Of a DNA stretch of 64,000 bases, positions 23,002 through 35,468 are shown piece after piece; the first letter of the stretch is position 1; each line of letters starts with the position of its first letter. The notes below the pieces were generated by a model. That model was given only the letters and a program-made list of their open reading frames with translations. It was not told the origin of the DNA and did no database searches. The position numbers and the translations under genes were made by a program. Source of the stretch: Mesostigma viride (lineage: Eukaryota; Streptophyta; Mesostigmatophyceae; Mesostigmatales; Mesostigmataceae); assembly GCA_009746045.1 (NCBI GenBank), contig RPFO01000050.1, forward strand, positions 1,541,050-1,605,049, read 5' to 3'.

Positions 23002-23300
23002 CACTATGTACTCTTGGAGTACATAGTGTGCCACCCTATGTACTCTTGGAGTACATAGTGTGGAGTAAATAGTCACTCCTTCCTATGTAATACGGGCGTG
23101 TCTCACCGCGTCGGCAGTCCCCTATTCGGAAATCCCGGATCATATGTACTCCGGACTATGTACTCTTGGAGTACATAGTCACTCCGGACTATGTACTCTT
23201 GGAGTACATAGTCCGGAGTACATAGTCACTCCTTCCTATGTAATACGGGCGTGTCTCACCGCGTCATGACTCGAGTACATAGCTTAGTGTGGAGTAGATA
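23002..23300. repeat. Left subterminal array of palindromic repeats
   Basis: Repeated copies of CTATGTACTCTTGGAGTACATAG, a 10-bp palindrome with a 3-base loop, alternate with a conserved linker (CACTCCTTCCTATGTAATAC, then GGGCGTGTCTCACCGCGTC). The order and sequence mirror the array at 37072-37762. Confidence 0.92.
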
Positions 23301-24155
23301 GTCCTAATAATCCCTGCCACTTGGAGAATAGCAATTGAAGGTCCTGTGCTCACGTGACACCAACTTCATTATATCACAGTAGGTTAGGGCTTATATTATA
23401 TTAAAAATATAATTACTTACAGCAGAGTGAAATCACTCAAACCAAAGCAAACGCCCAGCTATAAACCTATATACAGAGCCATGTCAAAGCTCTATACTAC
23501 GATAAGACCAATGGAAACGCCTAACGGGAGGAACCTAATAGCCCTGCTGCACCGCAAAATCAGCCCGCGTACGGCGGAGCATGATGTCCGCCATGGCCCG
23601 AATGATGTCAGCCCGGCTTATATTATATAAACGTCATTACCGTGGTTCGTGAAGTGGCGGCGGCACAGCGCAAAACTTGGCCAGGCCGAATGCATGGAAT
23701 TAATGTTTAGGGTTCGCCTTGTTGAATTACCGTTCATTGCCCAATTAACGCAGGCAAGAAGAACTACACGCTGGATACTAGGATACTGAAGGGAGTGGAG
23801 GACCCTCGGCACAGGAACTCAAACAGTGGCTTTAGCTGCATGGCTGGTCGTCGGTGTCTTTGAGCCTTATGATGAAAGGCACGGACGACCCTCCACCGGG
23901 ACGTTTTCAGGGTGCCTAATTATTCCCGTCGAAGGAAGCGATTACAAATGCCTGAGCGGTATCTCTTCAGCAGGCAAAGAAAGCGTCAAGACATCGCCGT
24001 GGCTCACACCGTCATTGGCATCAACGACTGCGATGAGGACGTTGAGGACGAGTTGGTGGATAACGCTGCACTTGGTGATGATGTTGACGCTGGGAGGGCT
24101 CTGTCGCGCGACGCTGGGTCAGATGAAGTGGATGCAACTGAATCAGGGGATGGAT
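23301..24155. other. Region without recognised gene
   Basis: Several short frames are open but none resembles a known family. An acidic frame at 23990-24150 (ENCDEDVEDELVDN-like) is too short to call. Confidence 0.4.
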
Positions 24156-24250
24156 GTCGCGTTTGCGTGCCATTATATCCTAGCCTATCACTTGGAAGGC
24201 ATATCCATAGCAATAGAGTACTCTTGTGTGTGATCCACTATATTCCCCCC
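24156..24250. repeat. 95-bp repeat P, copy 1
   Basis: Identical by eye to 25306-25400. It begins GTCGCGTTTGCGTGCC and ends TATTCCCCCC. Confidence 0.95.
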
Positions 24251-24259
24251 TATTCCACT

Positions 24260-25302
24260 AAATCCAGTGTGAGATGCAGGTCACGGACATACTTGGCCGC
24301 CGACCTCATGACAGGCAATTCCGTAGCCAGCCAGGTGTAGAATAAAACCATGATGCTTTATATATTTGGAAAGCAACCAAACCATTCACATTTAATTTCA
24401 AAAGACATCGACAAGAATACAAGTGTTGTCTAGTCGTATAATGTCGTACTTGTGCGTCACTGTCCAAATAAGGCTAAGCGGTTCTTGATAACCTAGCAGG
24501 CCTCGGGTGACGCCACACTGCTCCGCTTGGCTTACGGCTGGCAGTGTCCTTTAGCGCCCCCTATCCTGTCTACCTATCCCGCTTACCCCAGCTATGGCTC
24601 ACTGGCCAACGACGACCGGGTTCCTTCCCGAGTCTCGCCCACAATACACACATCATCTTGACGAAACCAAACAGTTATCACTTCCGTCAACCAATCTCAT
24701 GACAATTACTCATTGCAACCACTCTCGGGGGCTGCTCCGGATAATTTGTTCCACTATTAAACCCCTTGACGACAACACCAAGTTGTGAGGGAGAGAAACG
24801 AGCGAACAACGACCACCATGGCCGCTGCGCTGCTCCTAAATACCTCCAAAAATCCCGGCATCCATGCGCTGTCGCATTTGCCAGCAAGCCGCCTGACGTG
24901 CAGTTAGACTGCCAGCAAAATGCAGAGCAAGTCTGTTCGACAACCACGTGCGAGCCAGCACACCGCACACTACGATCTGCGTATCTAGCTTTGTCAGATG
25001 GACTGAACATCATTCCGTCTGGACAATACAAAAGATTCATAACTGCCAAATGTCACGCACCGGAATATTGCGCAAGCCACCAAGGCTTTGCGCCCCAAAG
25101 TCTTGCGCCTGAACCTAAGTCAGGTCACCTAAGACTGTCACTCTAGAAATTCAGGCCTTTCCGGCGCGGCGCTCCACACCGGCCCAAGGAACAAAGCCTG
25201 CGGCCTACTGAATCGGAACCAACCAAACGTCGGTAACGATTCCGATTACGGCAACCGCGTAACTTCTTGAGTGCACGGACGTAAATGATCACGGACGTGA
25301 CA
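24260..25302. repeat. 1.04-kb repeat Q, copy 1
   Basis: Nearly identical to 25705-26743, differing mainly by a few bases near 24740 (ATAATTTGTTCC versus ATTGTTCC). It begins AAATCCAGTGTGAGATG and ends GATCACGGACGTGACA. Copy 2 runs directly into the transposase 5' region, so it probably contains the promoter of that gene. No clear coding frame. Confidence 0.95.
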
Positions 25303-25305
25303 GCT

Positions 25306-25400
25306 GTCGCGTTTGCGTGCCATTATATCCTAGCCTATCACTTGGAAGGCATATCCATAGCAATAGAGTACTCTTGTGTGTGATCCACTATATTCCCCCC
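25306..25400. repeat. 95-bp repeat P, copy 2
   Basis: Second copy of the repeat at 24156-24250. It is followed by a 300-bp stretch absent from the first arrangement. Confidence 0.95.
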
Positions 25401-25704
25401 CACTTTTTAGCTCGAAAAAATGAAGAGCCAAAAAGTCAAAAAGAGGATCACATAGGGAAAAAAAAATTCCCACGACAGGACCACACATGCTTTTCAAATA
25501 GGCTAAGCAATAACCTCTTCAGTGCTTTTTCAAGGATAAGCATAATCCTCTTCATGGCTTTTTCAAGGATAAGCCTAATCCTCTTCATAGCTTTTTAAAG
25601 GATAAGCTTAATCCTCTTCCAAGTGCTTGATTCTGCAAGCAGCTTGGGTATATCTCCGGCTCAGGCTGTCCGAACTGAACCCGCCAAGGGTTGTTCGCTC
25701 GTTT
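25401..25704. other. Segment between repeat P copy 2 and repeat Q copy 2
   Basis: It contains three tandem copies of a roughly 36-bp word with AAGGATAAGC(A/C/T)TAATCCTCTTC, at about 25533-25620. Nothing coding is seen. Confidence 0.7.
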
Positions 25705-26743
25705 AAATCCAGTGTGAGATGCAGGTCACGGACATACTTGGCCGCCGACCTCATGACAGGCAATTCCGTAGCCAGCCAGGTGTAGAATAAAACCATGATG
25801 CTTTATATATTTGGAAAGCAACCAAACCATTCACATTTAATTTCAAAAGACATCGACAAGAATACAAGTGTTGTCTAGTCGTATAATGTCGTACTTGTGC
25901 GTCACTGTCCAAATAAGGCTAAGCGGTTCTTGATAACCTAGCAGGCCTCGGGTGACGCCACACTGCTCCGCTTGGCTTACGGCTGGCAGTGTCCTTTAGC
26001 GCCCCCTATCCTGTCTACCTATCCCGCTTACCCCAGCTATGGCTCACTGGCCAACGACGACCGGGTTCCTTCCCGAGTCTCGCCCACAATACACACATCA
26101 TCTTGACGAAACCAAACAGTTATCACTTCCGTCAACCAATCTCATGACAATTACTCATTGCAACCACTCTCGGGGGCTGCTCCGGATTGTTCCACTATTA
26201 AACCCCTTGACGACAACACCAAGTTGTGAGGGAGAGAAACGAGCGAACAACGACCACCATGGCCGCTGCGCTGCTCCTAAATACCTCCAAAAATCCCGGC
26301 ATCCATGCGCTGTCGCATTTGCCAGCAAGCCGCCTGACGTGCAGTTAGACTGCCAGCAAAATGCAGAGCAAGTCTGTTCGACAACCACGTGCGAGCCAGC
26401 ACACCGCACACTACGATCTGCGTATCTAGCTTTGTCAGATGGACTGAACATCATTCCGTCTGGACAATACAAAAGATTCATAACTGCCAAATGTCACGCA
26501 CCGGAATATTGCGCAAGCCACCAAGGCTTTGCGCCCCAAAGTCTTGCGCCTGAACCTAAGTCAGGTCACCTAAGACTGTCACTCTAGAAATTCAGGCCTT
26601 TCCGGCGCGGCGCTCCACACCGGCCCAAGGAACAAAGCCTGCGGCCTACTGAATCGGAACCAACCAAACGTCGGTAACGATTCCGATTACGGCAACCGCG
26701 TAACTTCTTGAGTGCACGGACGTAAATGATCACGGACGTGACA
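25705..26743. repeat. 1.04-kb repeat Q, copy 2
   Basis: Second copy of 24260-25302. It ends 95 bases before the transposase ATG at 26838. Confidence 0.95.
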
Positions 26744-26837
26744 TGGAGGCGACGGCGGGAATAGTGCTGACTCCGTTGAGGAGCCCGCCGTGCAACGGAG
26801 ACTTAGCCATTGTCCAGGGGGGAAAATAGACGGGCGC

Positions 26838-29800
26838 ATGACGGTGGCAGCTCCTGATCCATGCTCAGTGCCTTCGGCCCCAACAGACGGCCAGGGAAAT
26901 GAGACTGGGTACGGGATCTTTCGGTCGCACTCGGAGTTTCTGGAGTTTGCATACCATAAGCGAATCGATTCTCGGACTGACGAAGGCGTGCTGTGCAGAA
27001 CTGCCATGAGACAAGACCCCAAGTACCGATCGGAAGATGCCTACCGGCTCACGCTCCCTGTGGTCAGGAAGGTGGAAAAGGAGCTCCCAACGCACCATGT
27101 CACGCGAATTGAACTCCCTAACGGCTCTGTCGCCCACACGTGCAGCATCAAGACCCGGCTTCAACATCTGCTACGCCAGCACAATGTCACGCGCCACCTG
27201 CATGTGCGGCCCGAGGTGCTTGCGGATGGCCGGCGCACAGGTTTCCACATGAGTACCTTCTTCCACGACCATCCTCTGTGCCGCCTTCGTGGGATAGCGC
27301 TATCCGGCCAGACGTTCACGGTCGGTGACTTCCTCGAGGTCTCGGTGACTGAGGACGGTGTGAACAAAGGCAAGCCTTATGGGGCCCCGGTGAGGCTGAC
27401 CGGCGTCCTGTACCAGCGTGACGACAAGCTCTCGGATTCTGTCAAGGTGCTCTTCGAGGTGCAGTACTTGTATGCCAACAAGTGGCGACACACGCACCTG
27501 AAAAGGGGAAGCCCCGGGTTTCATGAGAAGGAGCTATTTGCATGCAACTGGACGGAATTGGTGGAGGCAGGGACCTACAAGCGCCATATCAGGGTTCACT
27601 CTGAAGAAGACTTCGCGGAAATGGAGCAAGAGGGCACAGTTGGGAAACACGACTACTTCTTGTCACGGACATACGGAGTCACGACCGGGGGCATCGTGGA
27701 AACAGATGCTGATGGGAATGATCTAAGGGATCCCCATGGCCACCCTTTGATGCAGCCCATAGGTGATTTCAGGGACTGGCAGAAGGGCCCCCTCCGCAAG
27801 TGTCAGGCCCGCCCGCGGCTGGGCTTGCCCGTCGTTGTGATCCCAATCGTGCTTTGGATGGATAGCTTCAAGATCACTGACAATACGGATGCCGATGTGG
27901 TGTCGTATCAGTTCAGGATCCTAACGCTGGATCGATCGGCTGCCCGCAATCACGTGGTCACGCTGAGGCCAAAGCATGTGGATGCGGATGCCTTCAACAA
28001 GTGGCTGCTGGATAACGAGATCCGCCCACTGCAGCAAGGGGTGGCCATGGAAATGGCAGACCCTCTGACCGGTGTTGTGTCGTGGATGGAGGTCAGAGTA
28101 CCCTTTTTTTGGCTGCTAGATTCCGGGGCGCGGTTTGCAGAGATGGGGCTCATGGCGTCTGGCAGCAATCATGGCTGCGGCTTTTGTACTCTCCACTCCG
28201 AGTTCTGGGGGCACACCGAAGTGGTGCTTGAGCTGCGTACGGAGGAGGGCCACCGAGCTGTGTGCGCAACCATGGAGCGTGAGGGACTGACGGCTCGTGA
28301 GAAGTAAGTTAACCCTACATGAACTCCATGCTATATAACACAATTGGTCTGGTAGCACCCCACGTTGCATCTACCAGTCTTATGTAGACCCATTCACACC
28401 GCACCATGCATGCATGGCGGATGGTACCCAGGTCCAGCGGGAGGAAAGCAACGCCGCCCTGTGTGCAGTCATCAATTGTGTGTGTGGCAGCAACAAGGTC
28501 TGACCGTGCACAGATGGTCTGTAGCATAAGGTCTGCCGTGGTGGTTCGGATATCTGCCAAGCTTTCGTAGACCATTCCACAAGGTCTGCATGCTTTGACG
28601 TATCCCGATTGTGAAACTTTGTGCCTTCCATCCCACACATTGCGTTTTCCAGGGCCAAGCTCGCGAAGGAGGCGGAGGCGGAGCACGGTATTAAGCACAG
28701 CCGTCCCTCCGTATGGCAGGGTCTCAGGCACTGGGACAGGTTTCGACGGTTTCCCATTGAGATCTTTCACTTGCTGTGCTTGGGGATCATCAAAACCGTG
28801 TTCATTTTCATCTGCACCCGGCTCCTGAAATCCGATGAGATCCGGGAATGTGATGCATATGCGAGAGCGTGGCCCACCACCAGCGGAAGGGCCGCATTGC
28901 CCAAGAACCCGTTCACCCGATACCCTTTCTTCAAGGCCATGCAGTTCCTGCAGTGCCTGCCGATGGTACCACATGCCATGGAATGGATTCTTCGAGTGCG
29001 GGAGTCTGCCAAAGAACCTAACGCACGGCCTCCCCAGCGCGTTCGAGGCACTGCTCAAATGGTGCGGGACCTTTGCGTGGTAAGACCTTGCCAACCTAAC
29101 ATTCCCCGTATGCTACATCATGTGCACTTGCATAGACATGTCACTTCATGATGTGTGAGCTGTTTTAGGTTTTTATCTACAAGCCCCATGAGTCAAAAAT
29201 ATATATGATAATCGCATTGTAAACGTGACTGGCTGGAAACGTGCTTTCAATGTAATGCTGCTCATGTTTGCTTTCATCGCAGTGGACGGAGATGGTACTG
29301 AGCGAGTACACTTCCCCGACGCATGCTGACAATGCCGACAAGGTGTATCGCCAGTTCCTGAAACGTTTCAATGCCCTATGGCCTCGTGGAAAGTACGCCA
29401 ATGCTGGCGTGGTTGCACAGAGGGGGAAGACTGCAAACGAGCGAGGCCACAACGCTGCCACAGCCAACTGTCATATGGGGCTCCATGTGGCGCACCAGAC
29501 CAAGGACGTGGGCAGGCTCTGGGATATGGACGGCCATGCGTTTGAGAGGGATCACGGCATGATTGGGGACCTGATGAGAAGCGTCAACGCCCGCCATATC
29601 CTAGATGCTGACAAATGGTTGCTGCTGAAATGTAAGGATTATTACCAGCCTGCTGCTATTTTCATGTGCAACGCAAGCTTCCAGCCGAGTTAGTACCGTG
29701 GACATGTACATGCATAAGGGCCGGGCTGTGCTTAGGGTTTAAAATAGGTTAGGGTTTGGGGTTGGGATGTGTGATTTTGGATGTCAGAATGGCCCCCGTG

Positions 29801-31021
29801 GCCCACCTCTATCGGGTGTGTTCCAGGGCATACATGCAAGGTGGCGATCCCAAACCTGGCCCACTGCATGACAGCCCACCCTGTACACGTTATGCATATT
29901 GTAAGGCACCATGAGGAGGTTACGAGGTGAGTGTCCTGGGGCAACGTGCACTAAGTTCAGGAATCAATGAGCCTAGCTCACTGCATGTACTGTTTGCAAG
30001 GATTGATACATCGCCCCGTTCACCATGCATCGCTGTTTTCGCAGGGGAGAGGCAGCACGCGTTGGATAATATACTCAAGGGGCTCGAGGACCCAGAGAAG
30101 TTCTTGACTCCACAGGCGCGTGAAGCACTGCTATCAAGCCCAGCTGCCAAGTACTTGTTCAAGAGTGGAGGTGTGCATGAGGACTGGCTCTCCGGCCAAA
30201 GCGGCACGGCTACACTGGGGGTGGCATTGGCGGACGGGGCTGCGTACCCTACAGTTGAACACACCGAGGGACGTGCTGGGGGACGGGTAAGGACATGTTT
30301 TGGCGGCATCCCCAAGCTTCTGATCCGCAGCACACGCAACGGTACTGATGGGGTCATCGAGTGGGAGCACGTGCAGCATGGTTTGACGCCGGCTATTGTC
30401 TTGCATCGCTTCAAGGAGTATTTTCCCGAGGCGGCGGAGACGTGGAATGAGTTGAAGACCACGGGTGTGCGGCTATGGCGCAAGGCAGTCACATACAAGG
30501 CGACCGTGGCGGTGGGGCATACTTATGCTTACAGGCCGCAGGACTACAGAGTCGGTGCCGCGGAGGATCCGCGTCGGTACGTGCTTGCTGATGACGCTGG
30601 AGAGCATTGGATATGTGAAGTCACAGCTGTAGTGTCAGTGGAAGGGAATGATGGCAAATCCTATTTGTGGATCGTGCCCACGTGGTACGAAGAACTGGGC
30701 AAGTTTAGCAGACGCCAGCAGCTGCCCTTGTTCGAGAAGGCTGCCGAACCGGTAGCCGGTGAACTCTTCCCTATTTATCGTGTCACGGCTGCTGTGACGA
30801 TGGTCCACCAATGCAACGGGACTGTCCACGACCCCAGGTGCACCACATCTGCAATCCCCATGAGAAAGGGGGATCGCAAGAAGGAAGGAAACAGGGAACT
30901 GATCCATAACGCAGGGAACCGGGTGTACGGCCTTGATGACTGTGACCGGGACACGCCTCCTTTCTTCAAGTCTCGTCGTCAACAGGGTCTGCTGGTTCGT
31001 CATGGTGGCTACAAGATGTGA
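26838..31021 (+). CDS. CACTA/Plavaka-type transposase, four exons
   Basis: I model exons 26838-28303, 28653-29079, 29283-29631 and 30045-31021. Donors are GTAAGT, GTAAGA and GTAAGG; acceptors are TCCAG, CGCAG and CGCAG, and all phases agree, giving 1072 residues. Exon 1 has PVVVIPIVLWMDSFKITDN, the DDE-type strand with a first Asp seen in CACTA/Plavaka transposases, and CGFC-type cysteines. Exon 2 has IEIFHLLCLGIIK, the conserved D/E-x-HLxxLGVxK region. Exon 3 has NCHMGLHVAHQTKDVGRLWDMDGHAFER, which fits the H..H...G..W....ER/E motif with the last catalytic Glu. Exon 4 is the C-terminal domain. It would cut and paste the element between the inverted arrays. The family call is by motif memory, not by search. 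Confidence 0.75.
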
Positions 31022-31554
31022 TGTAAGAACTTGCATGACATGCAGGCGAGGACAAGTCATGTGGATTGTTTCTTCACTTACAGGCAGCCGACCTAGTGGT
31101 CCCAGCCCTGGTTGAACAACACATTTCCTCCCTCGCTCTTGCTTGGACTGCCATGCAGGACAGGATGAGGTGGCAGACCATTGTCCAGGCCCACACGTCA
31201 GCGCCCGTGGGCAAGCCCCCCCACCCCACCCCAGGAGGAAGTGGCGCGGTGCTGATGTTGAGTGAGCCCTGATTTTTTAGATTAGCTTAGAGTTAGCTTA
31301 GTTAGGTTTCGTGGCTTCGCTCACGCCCACCCATCAGCATGCTAGCGAATACGTGCTACATGATGTCCCAACGGAGTCATATTCTAATTTAATGCAATTT
31401 ACTGCCAGCACATGCTGTCCACAAGATCTCGTGATAATCCGGACCAATAAGTTGTGTGGGTGCAATAAGACCCATGTGAGCATATGATACTAAGGAGCGT
31501 GGGCAAGTGTTCTGATAATAGCCAGGACGTACATGCATGCACTGATTTACGAAA

Positions 31555-31620
31555 GTGACCCAATTAATTAATGAATTAATTAAACTCGTGCTCCCGTTGG
31601 GCCGGGAGTCACGGAGCATT
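31555..31620 (+). repeat. Dispersed repeat with TTAATTAA head (copy 2)
   Basis: It matches 6163-6232 over the TTAATTAA tract, CTCGTGCTCCCGTTGGG and GAGTCACGGAGCA. Confidence 0.75.
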
Positions 31621-32167
31621 AACCCCAAGGTGTGGATGGAGGGATGGGTGCACGCAATCCTATACCGGTGTAAGCTATCTATACAGGCAGGCCGACGCAA
31701 ACAGTCGTATGGTATATCTATGGTGCTGGCGACCCTAGCGATCTAATTGTCTAGCATGCCTCCCATGTTTGCAAACACGCTCCTTCCCCAATGCAGCTAG
31801 GGGGGGGTAAGTCCTTGATGACCTGGGCCCTCTTGGCCTTGTCCTGACTTACTCAATATCTCTGGCTTGGCCAGCATACCATTGACAATGAATGGAGCCT
31901 TAAGATGTTGCAGCCAGTTGGAAATCACCAACTGCCACAACGCCAGAAACTTGTGAACATTGCCAAAGTGCATTCAGCTAGCTCAATGCATGGCATGGGG
32001 TAGAAGTTGGCAAGGTTGGCGGTGAGGGTCCACGTCTTGGCCCTGCACGTAAGAACAGGGAGGCAGTGATACAAGGTAGGGTGCTAGCTCCCTCGTTGTA
32101 CGTGTACATGGATGAATTATAAAAAAAATAATAATAACTTATGTGTCTCGCCCCTGCCATGAACGTG

Positions 32168-32290
32168 TGATTAATTAATTAGTAACATAACTCCGCTGGG
32201 AGAATATGTACCCCATAGCCCTGAGAAGGGGCATATGGCTTTTAATACACTCTGGGCTACTTCCTGCAGGTGGGGGAATGTAAACTGCCA
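32168..32290. repeat. Dispersed repeat R, copy 1
   Basis: It starts TTAATTAATTAGTAACATAAC and includes CCTGAGAAGGGGCATATGGC and GGCTACTTCCTGCAGGTGGG. Related copies are at 39600-39730 and 40020-40140. Confidence 0.8.
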
Positions 32291-32402
32291 CCTACTCGGG
32301 CACACACCACATGCACGAGTAGCATATGTCCTTCCACTTAAGATGAATATGGGGTAATCATACTGTACAGATGTAAGCAATCTTTCTACACACCTCATGG
32401 AG

Positions 32403-32540
32403 AAGTGGGTCTGTTGACTTGCGGACAAAGCACTTGGGCGACCTCCTGAACAGATCGTCCACCATGACGAAGAAAGCATAAACATCGTGCCCTGGCTGAG
32501 CTTGTAGCGTTCCCCTCAAGGCCTTTGCACTTGGGATGCA
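32403..32540 (-). repeat. Partial duplication of the kinase 3' end
   Basis: About 138 bp here match 32686-32820 inside the kinase at roughly 90 percent by eye, including the ACTTGCGGACAAAGCACTTG word. It lies just past the kinase stop and is not preceded by the rest of the domain. Confidence 0.85.
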
Positions 32541-33808
32541 ACACGGTTACTGCTTGGGGTAAGCATCGGGCACGAATATGCGGGCTTTGTGGAACATGTC
32601 CGCCAGCCCGGCCATGTCAGGTAACACAATATCGTGCTTGTATTGTTGTCGAAAAGCAATCTTCCTACACAGCTCCCACAGAACTGGGTCCGTTGCCTTG
32701 CGGACAAAGCACTTGGGCGACCTCCTGAACAGGTCGTCCACCATGACCAAGAAAGCATAAACATCGTGCTCTGGCCGAGCTTGTATCGTTCCCCTCAAGG
32801 CCTTTGCACTTGGATGCAAGACCGTGGCCGGGTGCCACCGGGACTGCCCCGGCACACGCATGGGCGCCATCTCGTTCACTCTGGTTGCCTGGCCCAGGTC
32901 TCCAATGTAGATGGTTGGCTCCGCCGTGCCCTCCTCAACCTTGTACAAAAAGTTGTCACACTTAAGATCGTTATGAATGATTCCAACCGAGTGCAAATTG
33001 GATAAAACTTTGGCGCACTTCGCCAAGATGGGAGGCGTGCGCACATCAAAGGGACGGTTGTATTCGGAGGCATCACGGGCAGCCTTCAAGTCACCCGTCA
33101 CCATCTCCATGACTATGCCACCTACAGTCTCAACTGGGGCCCACAATCCTGCGACACGTGGACAGGTGCCCTCTCGACGCCCCGCAATGGTCATGAGAGC
33201 AGCTTCCCTGGCCACTCCAGCACTCAGATCCACAATTACCTGCTGTATGTGCACGAGGTTTGTGGCGCGCGGGATCTTTGCCACTTTCACGACCAGAGGA
33301 TGGTCAAAGCCAGGTAAAGTGGACTTGACAAGGTGCACAGACCCAAAGAGGCCGGCGCCTAAGCGCTTCCCCAAACTCACGTGGGGGTACCGCATCAGGC
33401 CCCGCTCAACAATGTCCCGGGTTTCTGCACAGGTGGTCATCTCTGCCAGCCTGGCCTGCATTGCTTCCCACGCATTCGGTGTACCGCAGCAGGCGTCCGG
33501 ACGCTTGGAAGCATCTTGTGCACGTGCAACGCCGGTATGTCCTTTGCTGTGCAATGCTTCCTTGGTGTGCACCGAATGGCATGCCCCGGTGGGTGCCAGC
33601 GGGGGATCTGGGATGGTAGCCAAACAAAGTGGCGACACGGCAACGTCGCGAGTCATCACAGCGGGGTTGACGGGGCGAACTGCAGCACAGGCGGGGATAG
33701 CCGTGGGGCGGGCGACACTCGCAGCCCCGGGCACTGGCCGGAAAGCGTGCAACCCATCACGCCCAGGCATTATGGTGCTTCTCGCACCGACGTTGTCTTG
33801 ACGAATAG

Positions 33809-34553
33809 TGTCAGAAACCGGGGCTCGGAGGAAAGATCTTTTGCCTGTTATGACCCAGATATTGCACAAGTGTATGGAAAAGACTTCTTGTATTAAAATA
33901 CGTTTACTGAGAGTGGAAAAACACGGTGCGGCCAACACTGGGCGCAGTCTACCATAGCCAACACTGGGCCAGGGCAAATGACAATGCCAACACTGGGCAG
34001 GGTCACACGACCAACACTGGGTCGGGGCCACACACGGCTAGGCAAGCAAACAACTCTAGGCACACAAAGTAGTGGCGGCTAATGCATTATGCACCGTTGA
34101 TTTACATCTGACGGCACTGCAGCTTAGCGTCTCTACAACCACGGAAAGAACACTAGATAATAACGACTTTGCAGCCTGTAATCTATTGTCCACATCATGG
34201 TACATTGTGTGTGTGGTCTGATAGGCTCAAAGTCCTATCGCCTCCAGGGCGGCACCACAAACTGCGGACCTGATCTGATCCGGAGAGAGCCGATGTAAAT
34301 TACGGCACCTGTAACGGTGCTGACAGGTAACGCTTGCTGTATTCCGAGCAACATCATTCGGATTTTAGTACACTCAAACATTGTATATGATATTAAACTA
34401 GTCAACGACCTGTGGGTGCAATTAATAGGGATGCAAACCCAACAACAAGTCGTGTAAATAAACACCTAGCTGACGGCGTCAATTTTCCCCGCATATAATG
34501 CGTGATAACATAATGCGTGACAAAAGTAGAGAAACATCGCTAGATATTTGACA
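33809..34553 (-). repeat. 3' LTR of the gag-only element
   Basis: It contains a four-fold CCAACACTGG(G) repeat around 33935-34022. The short ORFs through it, starting MAPTQCWSCDPAQC, are repeat artefacts shared with the other LTR. Confidence 0.95.
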
Positions 34554-34583
34554 CACCCCCATACTGCATGTCACGTATTCCGG

Positions 34584-35468
34584 CTACTCAATGAAAAAAC
34601 CAGCAGGAACATCTGCCACGTCGTCAGCCAGTGGCTCGCCGTCCATGGTGAAGTGCGCCTCAGGTTTCTTGGACTTGTTCTCCGCCTTCTTGGACCAGCA
34701 GCGATCCTCAGTGTGACCGGTACGGTGGCAGTGCTTGCAGGTCAGCACTTTCCCACCCTTGGTGAGGAAGACTGATTCGTCGATAGTACCCGCACAGTGG
34801 GGGCAGGCAGCAGTATGATACACTGGTGCACTGGAATCTGAGCTGCCAGCTTGGGCCGCGCGGTGCACACGCAGATGGTCGTCCACTTTCAGGACGGCGG
34901 TCTTGTAGTCTTTCCACGTCAAGTCGGGGGGAAGGTTGTACGCCGCCAGGACGGGGCCATACTGGGCAGGAAGTCTGCGGCGGTGTGATGTCACCAGGAT
35001 GGAATCATGGAGTTTATTGTTGCTTAATTTATTATATTGCAGGTACAATCGTTCGGTGAGATTGACATTTGCAGGAACAGAATCCATGGGAATCTGCTCA
35101 GCTGACAGCAGTTCCTCAAGTGTCGCGGCCTGATGGGTGGATGTCGTTTCGTCACGTCCATAGACGTCAACCAGGACGGTCCACGCCTCGTGCATATACT
35201 TGTTGGGGGCCGTAGCGGCATGCAGTAGCGCGTTGCCGTCGAGGCCAGCAATCAGGGCAGCGTAACCAATTTTTTGCTGCTTTACCACGATCGGATCCTT
35301 TCCAGCTAGTACATCTGAATATCCGAGGGCGTCGAATTGCCCTTCCGCCTTGATTCGGAATCCGGTGAATTTCTTGGGGTCGCTCCCATCAAAGTTGAGA
35401 TTCTTGAGAGCACTAAGAACGCTGCTCTCCTTGACTTCTCGTGCCACAGCTGGCGCACCTCCCGACAT
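34584..35468 (-). CDS. Gag of the gag-only LTR element
   Basis: The 294-residue protein has a copia-type Gag body (FTGFRIKAEGQFDALGY, then an AWTVLVDVYG helix and the SAEQIPMDS region) and two zinc-binding motifs near the C-terminus: CPHC with a later partner and the classical knuckle CKHCHRTGHTEDRCW (CX2CX4HX4C). It ends shortly after, near the left LTR. In a virus-like particle it would package element RNA supplied with RT in trans by a relative. The frame is intact. Confidence 0.88.
   Translation of the reverse strand: MSGGAPAVAREVKESSVLSALKNLNFDGSDPKKFTGFRIKAEGQFDALGYSDVLAGKDPIVVKQQKIGYAALIAGLDGNALLHAATAPNKYMHEAWTVLVDVYGRDETTSTHQAATLEELLSAEQIPMDSVPANVNLTERLYLQYNKLSNNKLHDSILVTSHRRRLPAQYGPVLAAYNLPPDLTWKDYKTAVLKVDDHLRVHRAAQAGSSDSSAPVYHTAACPHCAGTIDESVFLTKGGKVLTCKHCHRTGHTEDRCWSKKAENKSKKPEAHFTMDGEPLADDVADVPAGFFIE

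Larger units (their letters stand above)
31022..32400. other. Intergenic region with repeats
   Basis: A frame at 31085-31270 (ADLVVPALVEQHISSLALAW) follows a TTACAG and might be a further transposase exon, but the phase with 31018 does not work, so it is not included. The TTAATTAA-headed dispersed repeat is at 31560-31619 and a second repeat family at 32170-32290. Confidence 0.5.

Noticed and set aside
28315-29094. Long minus-strand frame opposite transposase exon 2
   Set aside because: Antisense to an exon with consistent splice phases on the plus strand, and no family resemblance.
31085-31272. Possible fifth transposase exon after TTACAG
   Set aside because: The donor that would join it does not keep the phase, and the stop at 31019-31021 is a natural end. 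RNA could change this.
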